Of a DNA stretch of 64,000 nucleotides, positions 52,389 through 64,000 are shown piece after piece. Where the stretch lies: contig NADL03000569.1 in the NCBI GenBank assembly GCA_002205965.3, positions 54,538 to 118,537 on the forward strand, read 5' to 3'. The DNA comes from Kappaphycus alvarezii. Taxonomy: Eukaryota > Rhodophyta > Florideophyceae > Gigartinales > Solieriaceae. The translations under genes were made by a program, and so were the position numbers. The notes under the pieces were generated by a model. It was not told the origin of the DNA. It searched no databases and was given only the letters and a program-made list of their open reading frames with translations. The first letter of the stretch is position 1, and every line of letters starts with the position of its first letter.

Positions 52389-53069
52389 TGCTCAAAATAG
52401 TGCTTTAAAATGATGTCGAGGTAAAAAAACACAACTGAAGATTGCGGAAGCCGTTTTAATTCAAAGATGCATGGGAATTTATGAAGATTCATGAAAAATT
52501 TATAGCTGGCTTTTTCCAGTACAAGCCGGTGTCACCCTCTTCCCACGAATCTGTGAAGATATTGGATAGTGGAATTGAAAACTATTAATCGTCCGTTGAT
52601 TTTGAAGAGAAGACACGAATTGATAAAACGAATAGGGAACGCCCTACGGAAAGAAAAAGTGCAGAGGAAGAGCAATGAAAGGCACGTTTTTGCCGAGATA
52701 AGGATCAAATTTGCCGCCAAATAGGATGTTGTGGAAGATAAATGCAATAAGGTCCTAAAATTTCATTTCGAAATAATTCTGTTTAAAAACACCCCCTTAG
52801 ATTGTTATGAATCTAAAGCTCTGGAGTAATTTAAAACCATACGTGATCAGGTGTTGAATGAAACTAGGAAAGAGGCAAAGAATTCTCGTGTTGAGAATCT
52901 CACAGAAGGCAATGTAGACGGGGTGGAGCAAAGTTCCAGACGCTTTTGAATCAGAGGAACAAAATTGCGTATGTTTCCATATGAATTAGGGCACGGTTAC
53001 TCCACGTTCGTGAGCTCAAAGGTAAAGCTATCCTCTTGAATCCCAGAGGTGCTTCATCACTAATTTTCT
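52389..53069. other. Interior of the second Harbinger remnant
   Basis: Degraded plus-strand pieces of the partner protein's C-terminal region at about 52600-52720 in a shifted frame. The rest is not recognisable. Confidence 0.35.
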
Positions 53070-53774
53070 TGGTTTACCATACTCTTGTTGGTTTTCCATA
53101 AGTCTTTGTAAAGAAAAAAGCGCGGAAGTAGAGCCAGGCGCAGGTTCTGTTGCGACATTCTGGGCAGTTTTTGAGGGCCAAAAAATGCGGCGCACCACTC
53201 GTAATATCTTCAGTCTGGTCACCGACTTGTCCTTTGAGGTTACCCAAACATTTTTTTCTTTCCACCATCATATTGTATAATGCGATGCAGCACTTCATGA
53301 TGTGCTCAGCTTCGTTCCTCTGATATTAATCTTGCAGTTATATAGGACAGTTCTTCTATTGCTATTTGTAGTAATAGATACTACCAGGACTACCGGGGGA
53401 ACCCCGGCTATCGGAGCGGAGTAGAATCTGTTTCAGATCTGGAGCAGGGGATAGGGCAATCATCCTGCGCCCAATCGTTGAGCTACAGCGTTGTTGAACC
53501 TTTTCAAGCACTCTCCAGCCATAGACTCAGATATTAGCAAGTAATCATTTATAGAATCCGTAGCGGTACCATACGCCAACAGCCGCAATACGGAAGCGAT
53601 CTTTTGATTGCTAGAGAAGCCAAAACATCCAGTACAGGCTTTCTTCTGGGTGAAGTACGGATACGTCTTGCACAAGCCCTCCATAATGTAATAAAAACAA
53701 TTCGCGCTTGGCTCTGAAACGACTTTCGAACTGCCTGTGAGTATAGACATAGTTTGTTGAGAATCAGTCGTCAT
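53070..53774 (-). pseudogene. Second PIF/Harbinger transposase, internally deleted
   Basis: 53774-53460 reads CKTYPYFTQKKACTGCFGFS, then NQKIASVLRLLAYGTATDSI, SESMAGECLKRF, the N-terminal region of the plant/oomycete-type Harbinger transposases. In the next stretch a decayed catalytic block can be made out (SRGSPGSPGSIYYYK ... KNCPI), where the family has G-F-P-G-x-x-G-SIDC-x-HW and K-N-C-P, so the first catalytic Asp is replaced by Tyr. About 120 residues, with the second Asp and the Glu, are deleted. The C-terminal CCIALYNMMVERKKC (about 53240-53290) follows at once. It is a dead copy, from a different subfamily than the FIDGT-type element at 26.5-29.1 kb. Confidence 0.65.
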
Positions 53775-54416
53775 AGAGTCGATTCTCGACTTGTTCCCGA
53801 AATCATTCGATATTCAGCGCAAGACCAGGGCCAAAACCCACCCAATTTTGACATTGTATAACTTTGAGTGTAGCAATTACTGGTGCCACAGGTTGTTCAT
53901 AATGATAAATCGTCGCGAAGAGAAAGGTTGGCTGAAATGACTGATGTTCTGGTAATGAATATGAGCTTAGTTTCGAAACAGCAAAACAGTGTTTTTACGT
54001 CATCAAATAAATTTTATACATATTGGATTTTTTTGCTCGTTTGCTTCCGGAATGAGAGCGATGCTGGAGATGCTCTAAACAAAAAGTTTCAAAGGGTGAA
54101 TTGCTTCCGCACTGATTTCAGAACCATACATTAAAACAAAATGTAAAGAATACAATAATATACAGCAGCTGAAGAGCTATACAGTTCATGAGTAGATAAC
54201 AAGGCGCCAGTAACGCATTAAAGTGAGCCCATACTGCGTTAGCTATTTTTGTTGTCCAAACTGGATCGACTCACGTCTCCATCAGCTCTTTGGTACCTAA
54301 TTATGAGTGCTACCGTCGCAGTCCTAATCTAAGCAGATTTTGGCGATTGCTTCTCCCCGATAACATTGTCCTCATATGAGGAAATATCTTTTTGCCAAGC
54401 AAATATTTGCAGTAAA
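53775..54416. other. AT-rich spacer
   Basis: No gene recognised. The plus frame 53883-54134 looks random. Confidence 0.45.
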
Positions 54417-54605
54417 GTGGAATTTTGGTGTTATTATAATGTATGGAAGATACGTTTTGTTGTATTTACGCCGCTGGGAGTACTTTGCTTGGGAAAAGTC
54501 GTCACTGGGTGAAAATAAATAGATTTTTTAAAAGATTGGCTCAATGCCGGCGAGCAGGCATGCTGTGTTAGACATGACGGCCACGGAAGCATGCCTTGGG
54601 TAAGC
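54417..54605. repeat. Third, diverged copy of the dispersed repeat
   Basis: Resembles the blocks at 29410-29600 and 30020-30210: a TTTTGGTGTTATTATAATG start and a later GCCGGCGAGCAGGCATGCTG...GACATGACGGCCACGG block. Confidence 0.4.
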
Positions 54606-56583
54606 AATAGTCTAAAATTACCATAGGACTCCATCTCTCGGACGGCCACGTTCTGTGCAACATCAGTTATCACCACATAAGGGTCTCGATGTTAACTTAA
54701 GAGGGTGTATACTTGGATTGGCAAAGACTTCCTCTAGCAGAAGTAGCGAGGGGGATTACATAAGCTACTCTTGGAAGATATCAATGCATTGAGGGAAGTG
54801 AATGGATTTAAATTACGCAATATACCATTAGAATGCGCAAGAAGATTGACGAATGTGACGTAAAAAATGTCAGTTCCTCCGTTGCTACTTATTTTCTGGA
54901 TGTACGGCCTAATGTGGTGGAGCGATAATAAAACTTTGATCCCGCAATTATTTACAGAAAAGATACTACAAAATATTTAATTGCGAAAAACAGTGACTCA
55001 GTTGCTAAAAATTCTACAACATATTGGTTAAAGTATACATCTACAGGGATGGAATTGGCAAATTGTGAAAATGGCACTAGAGTCTAAGTTTTTTGGGCCA
55101 TAAAAGTTCTCTGACCAGCGTTAAAGTTACCAAAAATTCTGTTTGGATCAAGTATCACTACTGTTAAACCTTTATATAACCGCAAAAATTAACACGAAAT
55201 GTTTTTACATAAAAAATTAGCCCTAACTCTCGTCCTCAAGAATATTAGATGACTGGTTTGTAAACAGCAAGGGATCAAAGGGATCTAAGGAAGGGATCTT
55301 TCATCTTCTATTTCACTACCTGAGACTGCACCTTCGTAACCAGTAGCGTAATCTACTTTTATGACAGCGAGGTATGGCCCGTATTTCAAGTCGTTTAATG
55401 ATTTCGTATCTTGGTCACTAATAGCTTTGGTGAGTTATCTCTACCATACACTGTAATAATTCATTATCAAGCTGACATATACTAACTTTGACAAGTGTGA
55501 ATCTATATGAAATTTATATTACATGTAGCGCCCCAAGTCGGATACGGTTATGAATATATCAAAGTAGCAAAGAATCTTAAGTTTCGACCTTATCTGAGTG
55601 TTTATAGAAGGGATTTTACCGGAACAAGAGCTCTTTAATAAAATAAATATATCCAATCATACTTTCAGATATCTAAACAGCAAGACAAGCGGGCAAGAGG
55701 GTAAGCAACCCGTAACTCGAGTCCAAAAATTTGCAGTCGCTGCGCTTTACTTACCTAGCTTACCTATCAAAATGTTTTTCGAAGATTTAACCTACTCTAT
55801 AGGGTATTCTTGTCGCTATCCGTATACCGTCCTCCAGTTCCGTTTTCTCTACCCTATCTCACTCTTCTTCTTTGTATGTCGCTATTTACTGGTACTAAAC
55901 GCTGCACCGCGTTCTCCAGACAGTCTAAGGAATTCGCTCATATTCTACATCCGTATGGTGTGCATGACCTTACATGCAGATAGGAGGATGGCAAACCCCT
56001 GCGAAATTGGGACTTTGGAGGCATACTGTGCAAAATAATTGGGATATGTAGATCGAAATGATAATAAATAGTTCCAACTTGATAAAAATAATAAATACCG
56101 CAATTGGACTTAGAAATAATAATGAAAAGAAAACAAAATTTAATGATAGGTGATCGAGGGTAATATTTCGATGGCCCAAGGATGTAAAAATTTTTCTAAC
56201 AACCTAGACTACTTATACTCTACACCAGGGTGAACCTGCTACAAAAATCAGGTGAGCCGTTCAATAATTTTGGTAGACATAATTCAGGCCCAGCAACAAT
56301 TATTGCAGTATTTTGCAGGTAAGCAATCATCCAAATAGTAATTTTTTGTTAGCATAAATGCAATAATTATAGCCTGTATAATATAAAAACCCAACTGAAG
56401 GACATAAAAATTATTTCACACTGAATTCAGCATAAAATAGCGCCAGTGCATATAGATAAAATTATTCCTTGATGATTCACAATAAATATCAATTGTGGGT
56501 CTCAATAAAAAACATTGTTCCAAAATTCAGCATCACTGAAGAACACCGGGACAGAGATTAAAATATTTAATCAATTTTCACAG
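54606..56583. other. AT-rich spacer before the satellite array
   Basis: Mostly AT-rich without recognisable genes. The plus frame 55598-56038 (146 codons, GTG start) has hydrophobic stretches (RFLYPISLFFFVCRYLLVL) but no motif. It may be chance. A 19-nt near match to the satellite (56009-56027) lies at its end. Confidence 0.4.
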
Positions 56584-57320
56584 ACTGCAGCCATGCGGTT
56601 CCGTTGCACTGAACATTGACGAGTGACATGAGGCAGCCCCCAGAGTACATTTCTGTTGATTATTTGGAGCCGATGCCATTGGAATTTAGTGGAAAGGTTA
56701 GAATCTGTCTGCTGAGTGCATTTTGTTGTTCGAATTGCAGTTTGCAGGAGCGTACTGGAGCAGTACTTAATGCGGGGTGTGTGGTGGTATGAGAACAATC
56801 CAGCAAGACACGAACCACCACAAAGCCACATGTACAGCGAGGCGACCGAGCCCGATCTACCGCGGAGACTATCCCGACCTGTACAGCGCGCAAGCGCACA
56901 GGAACGAAGGGAGGGTGAGAGGGACAGTGGTAGTGGGAGAACGAGTTGGAGTGGGTATGGGTGCCGGAATGTGGGAGGGAGTAGGAGTGGGAAGAGTGGA
57001 GAGGGGGAATATGGGGTGGTTTAATATTTGAAAGCTATGGCGGTTGTGGGGCGGAATATCGTAGAGGGTGGCCAGCAGTACCTCTTAACCCTCCCTGAAA
57101 CGCCGGCTCGAGGCCAGTGGGGAGGTTGCTTGAATATAGGATGGATTGGGGGTGGGAGGATGGGCGGAATAGGGTGAGTGTGCGTAATAGGGTGGGCAGT
57201 GAGAGGATATGGGTAACAGAGGGGGTAGTGGGGGTGTAAGGGGAGTGGGTGAAACGGGATTGGGAGGGTGAAACTCGCGATCGGGGACGGCGTCGGTTTT
57301 GTGCCGAGGGTGTGGGAATC

Positions 57321-57773
57321 TCAGGACAGCGCGGCATGGCGGGGCCTTTCAGGTGTGGGTTTCCACTTAAATGTGCACATAGTGTAGCCTGGAGGGATGC
57401 CCGGGCGTGACGTGTGCGTTATGCTTAAATGGACCTGTTGTTGCAGTAGACAGTAGACGGCGGCGGGACAAATAAAGAGGGGAGCGGTGGGTGTGGATGG
57501 CCAACCGCAGGGTTTCTCGGACGAGCCTCGCAATGCGGCAGCAAGAGTTCCCCTTTGGTGTGTGGAAAGTTTTGCGCGTGTGCTCAAGCAAGGATTGCAA
57601 CTGGTGACGCATTCTGGGGAGGCCACCGGGACAGGATCGGAGAGATGGTAAATGGGGACCCTATGGTGGGCTTTTAGGGAGCGTACTTGCTCTGCCATTA
57701 CTGTGTCGGCATACCTTTTTGGGTCGCATGTGCTTGTCTGCAAAGCTTTGCGATAGATCGAGTATATTCCCAA
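57321..57773 (-). CDS. Open frame in the satellite unit, 150 aa (also 59619-60071, 61916-62368)
   Basis: The longest frame in the unit, present unchanged in all three complete copies. The product begins MGIYSIYRKALQTSTCDPKR and is rich in Pro, Ser, Thr and Cys, with no domain. Other frames are equally conserved (plus 56716-57024, minus 56571-56831, plus 58649-58924), because the DNA itself is nearly identical, so conservation is no evidence of coding. I regard it as uncertain. Confidence 0.15.
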   Translation of the reverse strand: MGIYSIYRKALQTSTCDPKRYADTVMAEQVRSLKAHHRVPIYHLSDPVPVASPECVTSCNPCLSTRAKLSTHQRGTLAAALRGSSEKPCGWPSTPTAPLFICPAAVYCLLQQQVHLSITHTSRPGIPPGYTMCTFKWKPTPERPRHAALS

Positions 57774-57800
57774 CAGTAAAATACCGAAAGCTTATCCCCG
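57672..57800. repeat. Diverged internal duplicate within the satellite unit, copy A
   Basis: About 125 bp resembling 58600-58735 at roughly 70-75% by eye: AGGGAGCGTA, ACTGTGTCGG(C/T)ATACC, TTTTTGGGTCG, TTGTCTG, GATAGATCG and ATAT blocks in the same order. Repeated in every unit. Confidence 0.7.
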
Positions 57801-58599
57801 TTTAGCGCTGTGTGTGTTTTGAAGAGAGAGAAGTTATTAAATCATTCCTTAGGGCGGTGATTCGGGTGCTGTACTGAATACGGGTATGGAACGGTTCTAC
57901 TTTTGAAGCATATCTGCTACAGAAGATGGACCCCCGCCTATTCCCCGACTTTTTCATGTGCGTTCACAGCACCTTGTGCACTGGGGATTGTGCAAACAAG
58001 GGACTGTGGGCCTCATACGAAAATGGGGAATGGCTGGACTGGCTCAGTGCTAGTGGGCGCAAGCGACTGATTCCTGAGCGATGAAACGGGTTTGGGGGTA
58101 AATGGTGTTGGTTTAGTGCGAGGGAAAAGGTGGAACTGTAACGGGTTTGTTTAGAGGGGGAAGGGGTGTTTGTTTAAAGTATTAAAGGGGGAAGGGTTGT
58201 TTGTTTAATGGATTAAAAACTACATAGAACTGCGAGCGGGGTGCCTGATGCGATGGTTGGCTGATCGGATTAATCCACAACAGTGGTTCGCAACGGCCAT
58301 GCGATCATCCTGACCGAAAGCGCAGCACGACATGGAGGGGAAGAGGTTGGAGTGAATACCTCTTGTACTGGACCAATCATTGAAAACATTGAAAACAGGG
58401 AGAGGGCGCCGTGGTCTGAGACTGCAGAGAATGGACAGGAAAGACGGTGGGAACAAATCGCGGCATTTGTCCGGGAAATCAGCTTATGACGAGGAGGGAG
58501 CAAAGTAATTGAAAACGGGCGTACAAGAACCGAGATTCCAGGGTTGGGGTCGGTGCGCTCAACCAATGCGGCCTGGTAGATGGCTGGCCTGAAGGTAGC

Positions 58600-58735
58600 A
58601 TTTCAGGGAGCGTAGCTCCTTCCTCATTATTGTGTCGGTATACCCTTTTTGAGTCGATTGTGGTTGTCTGGAAAACCATGGGATAGATCGGATATATCTT
58701 TCAAGAGTAAAACACCCAAACGTTCCCCACAAGGA
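58600..58735. repeat. Diverged internal duplicate within the satellite unit, copy B
   Basis: Partner of 57672-57800, with the same blocks in the same order, ending AACACCCAAACGTTCCCC against AATACCGAAAGCTTATCCCC. A function as a small-RNA promoter or older half-unit is possible but unproven. Confidence 0.7.
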
Positions 58736-61700
58736 ACGGCAGGTCCTGTAACGTCAGTCACTTGCCGCGACAAGGTATCATTGGGGGGGAGTTTTCAAAC
58801 GGCAGGATACACGTGGTGCGAATGCCGACAGTGTGAATGGTGGCGGCGGTGGCATGGCCGACAGTGGGAATTTGGAGGCATACTGCAGCCATGTGGTTCC
58901 GTTGCACTGAACATTGACGAGTGACATGAGGCAGCCCCCAGAGTACATTTCTGTTGATTATTTGGAGCCGATGCCATTGGAATTTAGTGGAAAGGTTAGA
59001 ATCTGTCTGCTGAGTGCATTTTGTTGTTCGAATTGCAGTTTGCAGGAGCGTACTGGAGCAGTACTTAATGCGGGGTGTGTGGTGGTATGAGAACAATCCA
59101 GCAAGACACGAACCACCACAAAGCCACATGTACAGCGAGGCGACCGAGCCCGATCTACCGCGGAGACTATCCCGACCTGTACAGCGCGCAAGCGCACAGG
59201 AACGAAGGGAGGGTGAGAGGGACAGTGGTAGTGGGAGAACGAGTTGGAGTGGGTATGGGTGCCGGAATGTGGGAGGGAGTAGGAGTGGGAAGAGTGGAGA
59301 GGGGGAATATGGGGTGGTTTAATATTTGAAAGCTATGGCGGTTGTGGGGCGGAATATCGTAGAGGGTGGCCAGCAGTACCTCTTAACCCTCCCTGAAACG
59401 CCGGCTCGAGGCCAGTGGGGAGGTTGCTTGAATATAGGATGGATTGGGGGTGGGAGGATGGGCGGAATAGGGTGAGTGTGCGTAATAGGGTGGGCAGTGA
59501 GAGGATATGGGTAACAGAGGGGGCAGTGGGGGTGTAAGGGGAGTGGGTGAAACGGGATTGGGAGGGTGAAACTCGCGATCGGGGACGGCGTCGGTTTTGT
59601 GCCGAGGGTGTGGGAATCTCAGGACAGCGCGGCATGGCGGGGCCTTTCAGGTGTGGGTTTCCACTTAAATGTGCACATAGTGTAGCCTGGAGGGATGCCC
59701 GGGCGTGACGTGTGCGTTATGCTTAAATGGACCTGTTGTTGCAGTAGACAGTAGACGGCGGCGGGACAAATAAAGAGGGGAGCGGTGGGTGTGGATGGCC
59801 AACCGCAGGGTTTCTCGGACGAGCCTCGCAATGCGGCAGCAAGAGTTCCCCTTTGGTGTGTGGAAAGTTTTGCGCGTGTGCTCAAGCAAGGATTGCAACT
59901 GGTGACGCATTCTGGGGAGGCCACCGGGACAGGATCGGAGAGATGGTAAATGGGGACCCTATGGTGGGCTTTTAGGGAGCGTACTTGCTCTGCCATTACT
60001 GTGTCGGCATACCTTTTTGGGTCGCATGTGCTTGTCTGCAAAGCTTTGCGATAGATCGAGTATATTCCCAACAGTAAAATACCGAAAGCTTATCCCCGTT
60101 TAGCGCTGTGTGTGTTTTGAAGAGAGAGAAGTTATTAAATCATTCCTTAGGGCGGTGATTCGGGTGCTGTACTGAATACGGGTATGGAACGGTTCTACTT
60201 TTGAAGCATATCTGCTACAGAAGATGGACCCCCGCCTATTCCCCGACTTTTTCATGTGCGTTCACAGCACCTTGTGCACTGGGGATTGTGCAAACAAGGG
60301 ACTGTGGGCCTCATACGAAAATGGGGAATGGCTGGACTGGCTCAGTGCTAGTGGGCGCAAGCGACTGATTCCTGAGCGATGAAACGGGTTTGGGGGTAAA
60401 TGGTGTTGGTTTAGTGCGAGGGAAAAGGTGGAACTGTAACGGGTTTGTTTAGAGGGGAAGGGGTGTTTGTTTAAAGTATTAAAGGGGGAAGGGTTGTTTG
60501 TTTAATGGATTAAAAACTACATAGAACTGCGAGCGGGGTGCCTGATGCGATGGTTGGCTGATCGGATTAATCCACAACAGTGGTTCGCAACGGCCATGCG
60601 ATCATCCTGACCGAAAGCGCAGCACGACATGGAGGGGAAGAGGTTGGAGTGAATACCTCTTGTACTGGACCAATCATTGAAAACATTGAAAACAGGGAGA
60701 GGGCGCCGTGGTCTGAGACTGCAGAGAATGGACAGGAAAGACGGTGGGAACAAATCGCGGCATTTGTCCGGGAAATCAGCTTATGACGAGGAGGGAGCAA
60801 AGTAATTGAAAACGGGCGTACAAGAACCGAGATTCCAGGGTTGGGGTCGGTGCGCTCAACCAATGCGGCCTGGTAGATGGCTGGCCTGAAGGTAGCATTT
60901 CAGGGAGCGTAGCTCCTTCCTCATTATTGTGTCGGTATACCCTTTTTGAGTCGATTGTGGTTGTCTGGAAAACCATGGGATAGATCGGATATATCTTTCA
61001 AGAGTAAAACACCCAAACGTTCCCCACAAGGAACGGCAGGTCCTGTAACGTCAGTCACTTGCCGCGACAAGGTATCATTGGGGGGGAGTTTTCAAACGGC
61101 AGGATACACGTGGTGCGAATGCCGACAGTGTGAATGGTGGCGGCGGTGGCATGGCCGACAGTGGGAATTTGGAGGCATACTGCAGCCATGTGGTTCCGTT
61201 GCACTGAACATTGACGAGTGACATGAGGCAGCCCCCAGAGTACATTTCTGTTGATTATTTGGAGCCGATGCCATTGGAATTTAGTGGAAAGGTTAGAATC
61301 TGTCTGCTGAGTGCATTTTGTTGTTCGAATTGCAGTTTGCAGGAGCGTACTGGAGCAGTACTTAATGCGGGGTGTGTGGTGGTATGAGAACAATCCAGCA
61401 AGACACGAACCACCACAAAGCCACATGTACAGCGAGGCGACCGAGCCCGATCTACCGCGGAGACTATCCCGACCTGTACAGCGCGCAAGCGCACAGGAAC
61501 GAAGGGAGGGTGAGAGGGACAGTGGTAGTGGGAGAACGAGTTGGAGTGGGTATGGGTGCCGGAATGTGGGAGGGAGTAGGAGTGGGAAGAGTGGAGAGGG
61601 GGAATATGGGGTGGTTTAATATTTGAAAGCTATGGCGGTTGTGGGGCGGAATATCGTAGAGGGTGGCCAGCAGTACCTCTTAACCCTCCCTGAAACGCCG

Positions 61701-64000
61701 GCTCGAGGCCAGTGGGGAGGTTGCTTGAATATAGGATGGATTGGGGGTGGGAGGATGGGCGGAATAGGGTGAGTGTGCGTAATAGGGTGGGCAGTGAGAG
61801 GATATGGGTAACAGAGGGGGCAGTGGGGGTGTAAGGGGAGTGGGTGAAACGGGATTGGGAGGGTGAAACTCGCGATCGGGGACGGCGTCGGTTTTGTGCC
61901 GAGGGTGTGGGAATCTCAGGACAGCGCGGCATGGCGGGGCCTTTCAGGTGTGGGTTTCCACTTAAATGTGCACATAGTGTAGCCTGGAGGGATGCCCGGG
62001 CGTGACGTGTGCGTTATGCTTAAATGGACCTGTTGTTGCAGTAGACAGTAGACGGCGGCGGGACAAATAAAGAGGGGAGCGGTGGGTGTGGATGGCCAAC
62101 CGCAGGGTTTCTCGGACGAGCCTCGCAATGCGGCAGCAAGAGTTCCCCTTTGGTGTGTGGAAAGTTTTGCGCGTGTGCTCAAGCAAGGATTGCAACTGGT
62201 GACGCATTCTGGGGAGGCCACCGGGACAGGATCGGAGAGATGGTAAATGGGGACCCTATGGTGGGCTTTTAGGGAGCGTACTTGCTCTGCCATTACTGTG
62301 TCGGCATACCTTTTTGGGTCGCATGTGCTTGTCTGCAAAGCTTTGCGATAGATCGAGTATATTCCCAACAGTAAAATACCGAAAGCTTATCCCCGTTTAG
62401 CGCTGTGTGTGTTTTGAAGAGAGAGAAGTTATTAAATCATTCCTTAGGGCGGTGATTCGGGTGCTGTACTGAATACGGGTATGGAACGGTTCTACTTTTG
62501 AAGCATATCTGCTACAGAAGATGGACCCCCGCCTATTCCCCGACTTTTTCATGTGCGTTCACAGCACCTTGTGCACTGGGGATTGTGCAAACAAGGGACT
62601 GTGGGCCTCATACGAAAATGGGGAATGGCTGGACTGGCTCAGTGCTAGTGGGCGCAAGCGACTGATTCCTGAGCGATGAAACGGGTTTGGGGGTAAATGG
62701 TGTTGGTTTAGTGCGAGGGAAAAGGTGGAACTGTAACGGGTTTGTTTAGAGGGGGAAGGGGTGTTTGTTTAAAGTATTAAAGGGGGAAGGGTTGTTTGTT
62801 TAATGTATTAAAAACTACATAGAACTGCGAGCGGGGTGCCTGATGCGATGGTTGGCTGATCGGATTAATCCACAACAGTGGTTCGCAACGGCCATGCGAT
62901 CATCCTGACCGAAAGCGCAGCACGACATGGAGGGGAAGAGGTTGGAGTGAATACCTCTTGTACTGGACCAATCATTGAAAACATTGAAAACAGGGAGAGG
63001 GCGCCGTGGTCTGAGACTGCAGAGAATGGACAGGAAAGACGGTGGGAACAAATCGCGGCATTTGTCCGGGAAATCAGCTTATGACGAGGAGGGAGCAAAG
63101 TAATTGAAAACGGGCGTACAAGAACCGAGATTCCAGGGTTGGGGTCGGTGCGCTCAACCAATGCGGCCTGGTAGATGGCTGGCCTGAAGGTAGCATTTCA
63201 GGGAGCGTAGCTCCTTCCTCATTATTGTGTCGGTATACCCTTTTTGAGTCGATTGTGGTTGTCTGGAAAACCATGGGATAGATCGGATATATCTTTCAAG
63301 AGTAAAACACCCAAACGTTCCCCACAAGGAACGGCAGGTCCTGTAACGTCAGTCACTTGCCGCGACAAGGTATCATTGGGGGGGAGTTTTCAAACGGCAG
63401 GATACACGTGGTGCGAATGCCGACAGTGTGAATGGTGGCGGCGGTGGCATGGCCGACAGTGGGAATTTGGAGGCATACTGCAGCCATGTGGTTCCGTTGC
63501 ACTGAACATTGACGAGTGACATGAGGCAGCCCCCAGAGTACATTTCTGTTGATTATTTGGAGCCGATGCCATTGGAATTTAGTGGAAAGGTTAGAATCTG
63601 TCTGCTGAGTGCATTTTGTTGTTCGAATTGCAGTTTGCAGGAGCGTACTGGAGCAGTACTTAATGCGGGGTGTGTGGTGGTATGAGAACAATCCAGCAAG
63701 ACACGAACCACCACAAAGCCACATGTACAGCGAGGCGACCGAGCCCGATCTACCGCGGAGACTATCCCGACCTGTACAGCGCGCAAGCGCACAGGAACGA
63801 AGGGAGGGTGAGAGGGACAGTGGTAGTGGGAGAACGAGTTGGAGTGGGTATGGGTGCCGGAATGTGGGAGGGAGTAGGAGTGGGAAGAGTGGAGAGGGGG
63901 AATATGGGGTGGTTTAATATTTGAAAGCTATGGCGGTTGTGGCGGAATATCGTAGAGGGTGGCCAGCAGTACCTCTTAACCCTCCCTGAAACGCCGGCTC

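Larger units (their letters stand above)
56584..64000. repeat. Tandem array of a 2,298-bp unit (more than three copies)
   Basis: Units start at ACTGCAGCCATG: 56584, 58882, 61179 and 63477 (the last runs off the window). Periods are 2298, 2297 and 2298 bp. Copies differ at only a handful of sites, for example a G-run indel near 58155/60450, AATGGATT versus AATGTATT near 58207/62802, and TAGTGGGG versus CAGTGGGG near 57226. The plus strand is strongly G-rich (GGGAGGGAGTAGGAGTGGGA). Such homogeneity means recent amplification or concerted evolution. The left end is the first ACTGCAG and the right end is unknown. Confidence 0.95.

Noticed and set aside
1..64000. tRNA genes
   Set aside because: Some T-arm-like strings occur (near 30130, 37995, 41388) but none with a matching acceptor stem and anticodon arm.
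56584..64000. Several conserved frames in the satellite as real genes
   Set aside because: The copies are nearly identical DNA, so every frame is conserved. No start context, domain or codon evidence favours any of them.

Overview
The window looks like nuclear DNA of a eukaryote. It carries Ty1/copia and Ty3/gypsy LTR retrotransposons with target-site duplications, two lineages of PIF/Harbinger transposon with their SANT-type partner ORFs, and a 2.3-kb satellite. Operons, Shine-Dalgarno spacing and bacterial genes are absent. Coding stretches read through without visible introns and the non-coding DNA is rich in TACTGTAC words. An intron-poor alga, possibly a red alga, would fit, but that is an inference and no marker gene settles it.

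Layout. (1) 1-9.3 kb, GC-rich: a decayed KDZ/Plavaka-like transposase end (1-1495), a hairpin-forming tandem repeat (2.66-2.98 kb), a broken unknown gene (3195-5347), a broken Fe(II)/2OG-dioxygenase-like gene (5399-6769), an intact unknown membrane protein (7049-8371, minus) and a broken coiled-coil gene (8425-9261). (2) 9.3-25.7 kb: an AT-rich desert with no gene I can name. It is interrupted by a GC-rich hairpin-rich island that looks like a structured RNA (11.78-12.54 kb) and by a 1.1-kb element with about 200-bp terminal inverted repeats (23.86-24.99 kb). (3) 25.7-29.1 kb: a 784-bp non-autonomous Harbinger element next to a 2.66-kb two-gene Harbinger element whose genes converge on a perfect 20-bp-arm hairpin. 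(4) 29.1-33.2 kb: dispersed repeats, TACTGTAC-rich DNA and a frameshifted multi-pass membrane protein gene. (5) 33.2-38.3 kb: copia element 1, LTRs about 98% identical, the second half of RT and all RNase H deleted, with an extra ORF before gag. (6) 38.4-51.8 kb: copia element 2, old and decayed, with very short LTRs and a half-tRNA primer site, split by a young complete gypsy element (42.05-49.57 kb). (7) 51.8-56.6 kb: remnants of a second Harbinger lineage and AT-rich DNA. (8) 56.6-64.0 kb: more than three near-identical tandem copies of a 2,298-bp unit, running off the window end.

The best candidate for something undescribed is in the gypsy element. Its intact 1256-residue Pol carries, after a normal RT-RNase H-integrase-GPF/Y order, about 360 extra residues made of two diverged copies of a domain I do not recognise, joined by a Gly/Arg/Pro-rich linker.

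Most non-repeat genes here need one to several frame changes. Decay and assembly indels cannot be told apart from this sequence alone.
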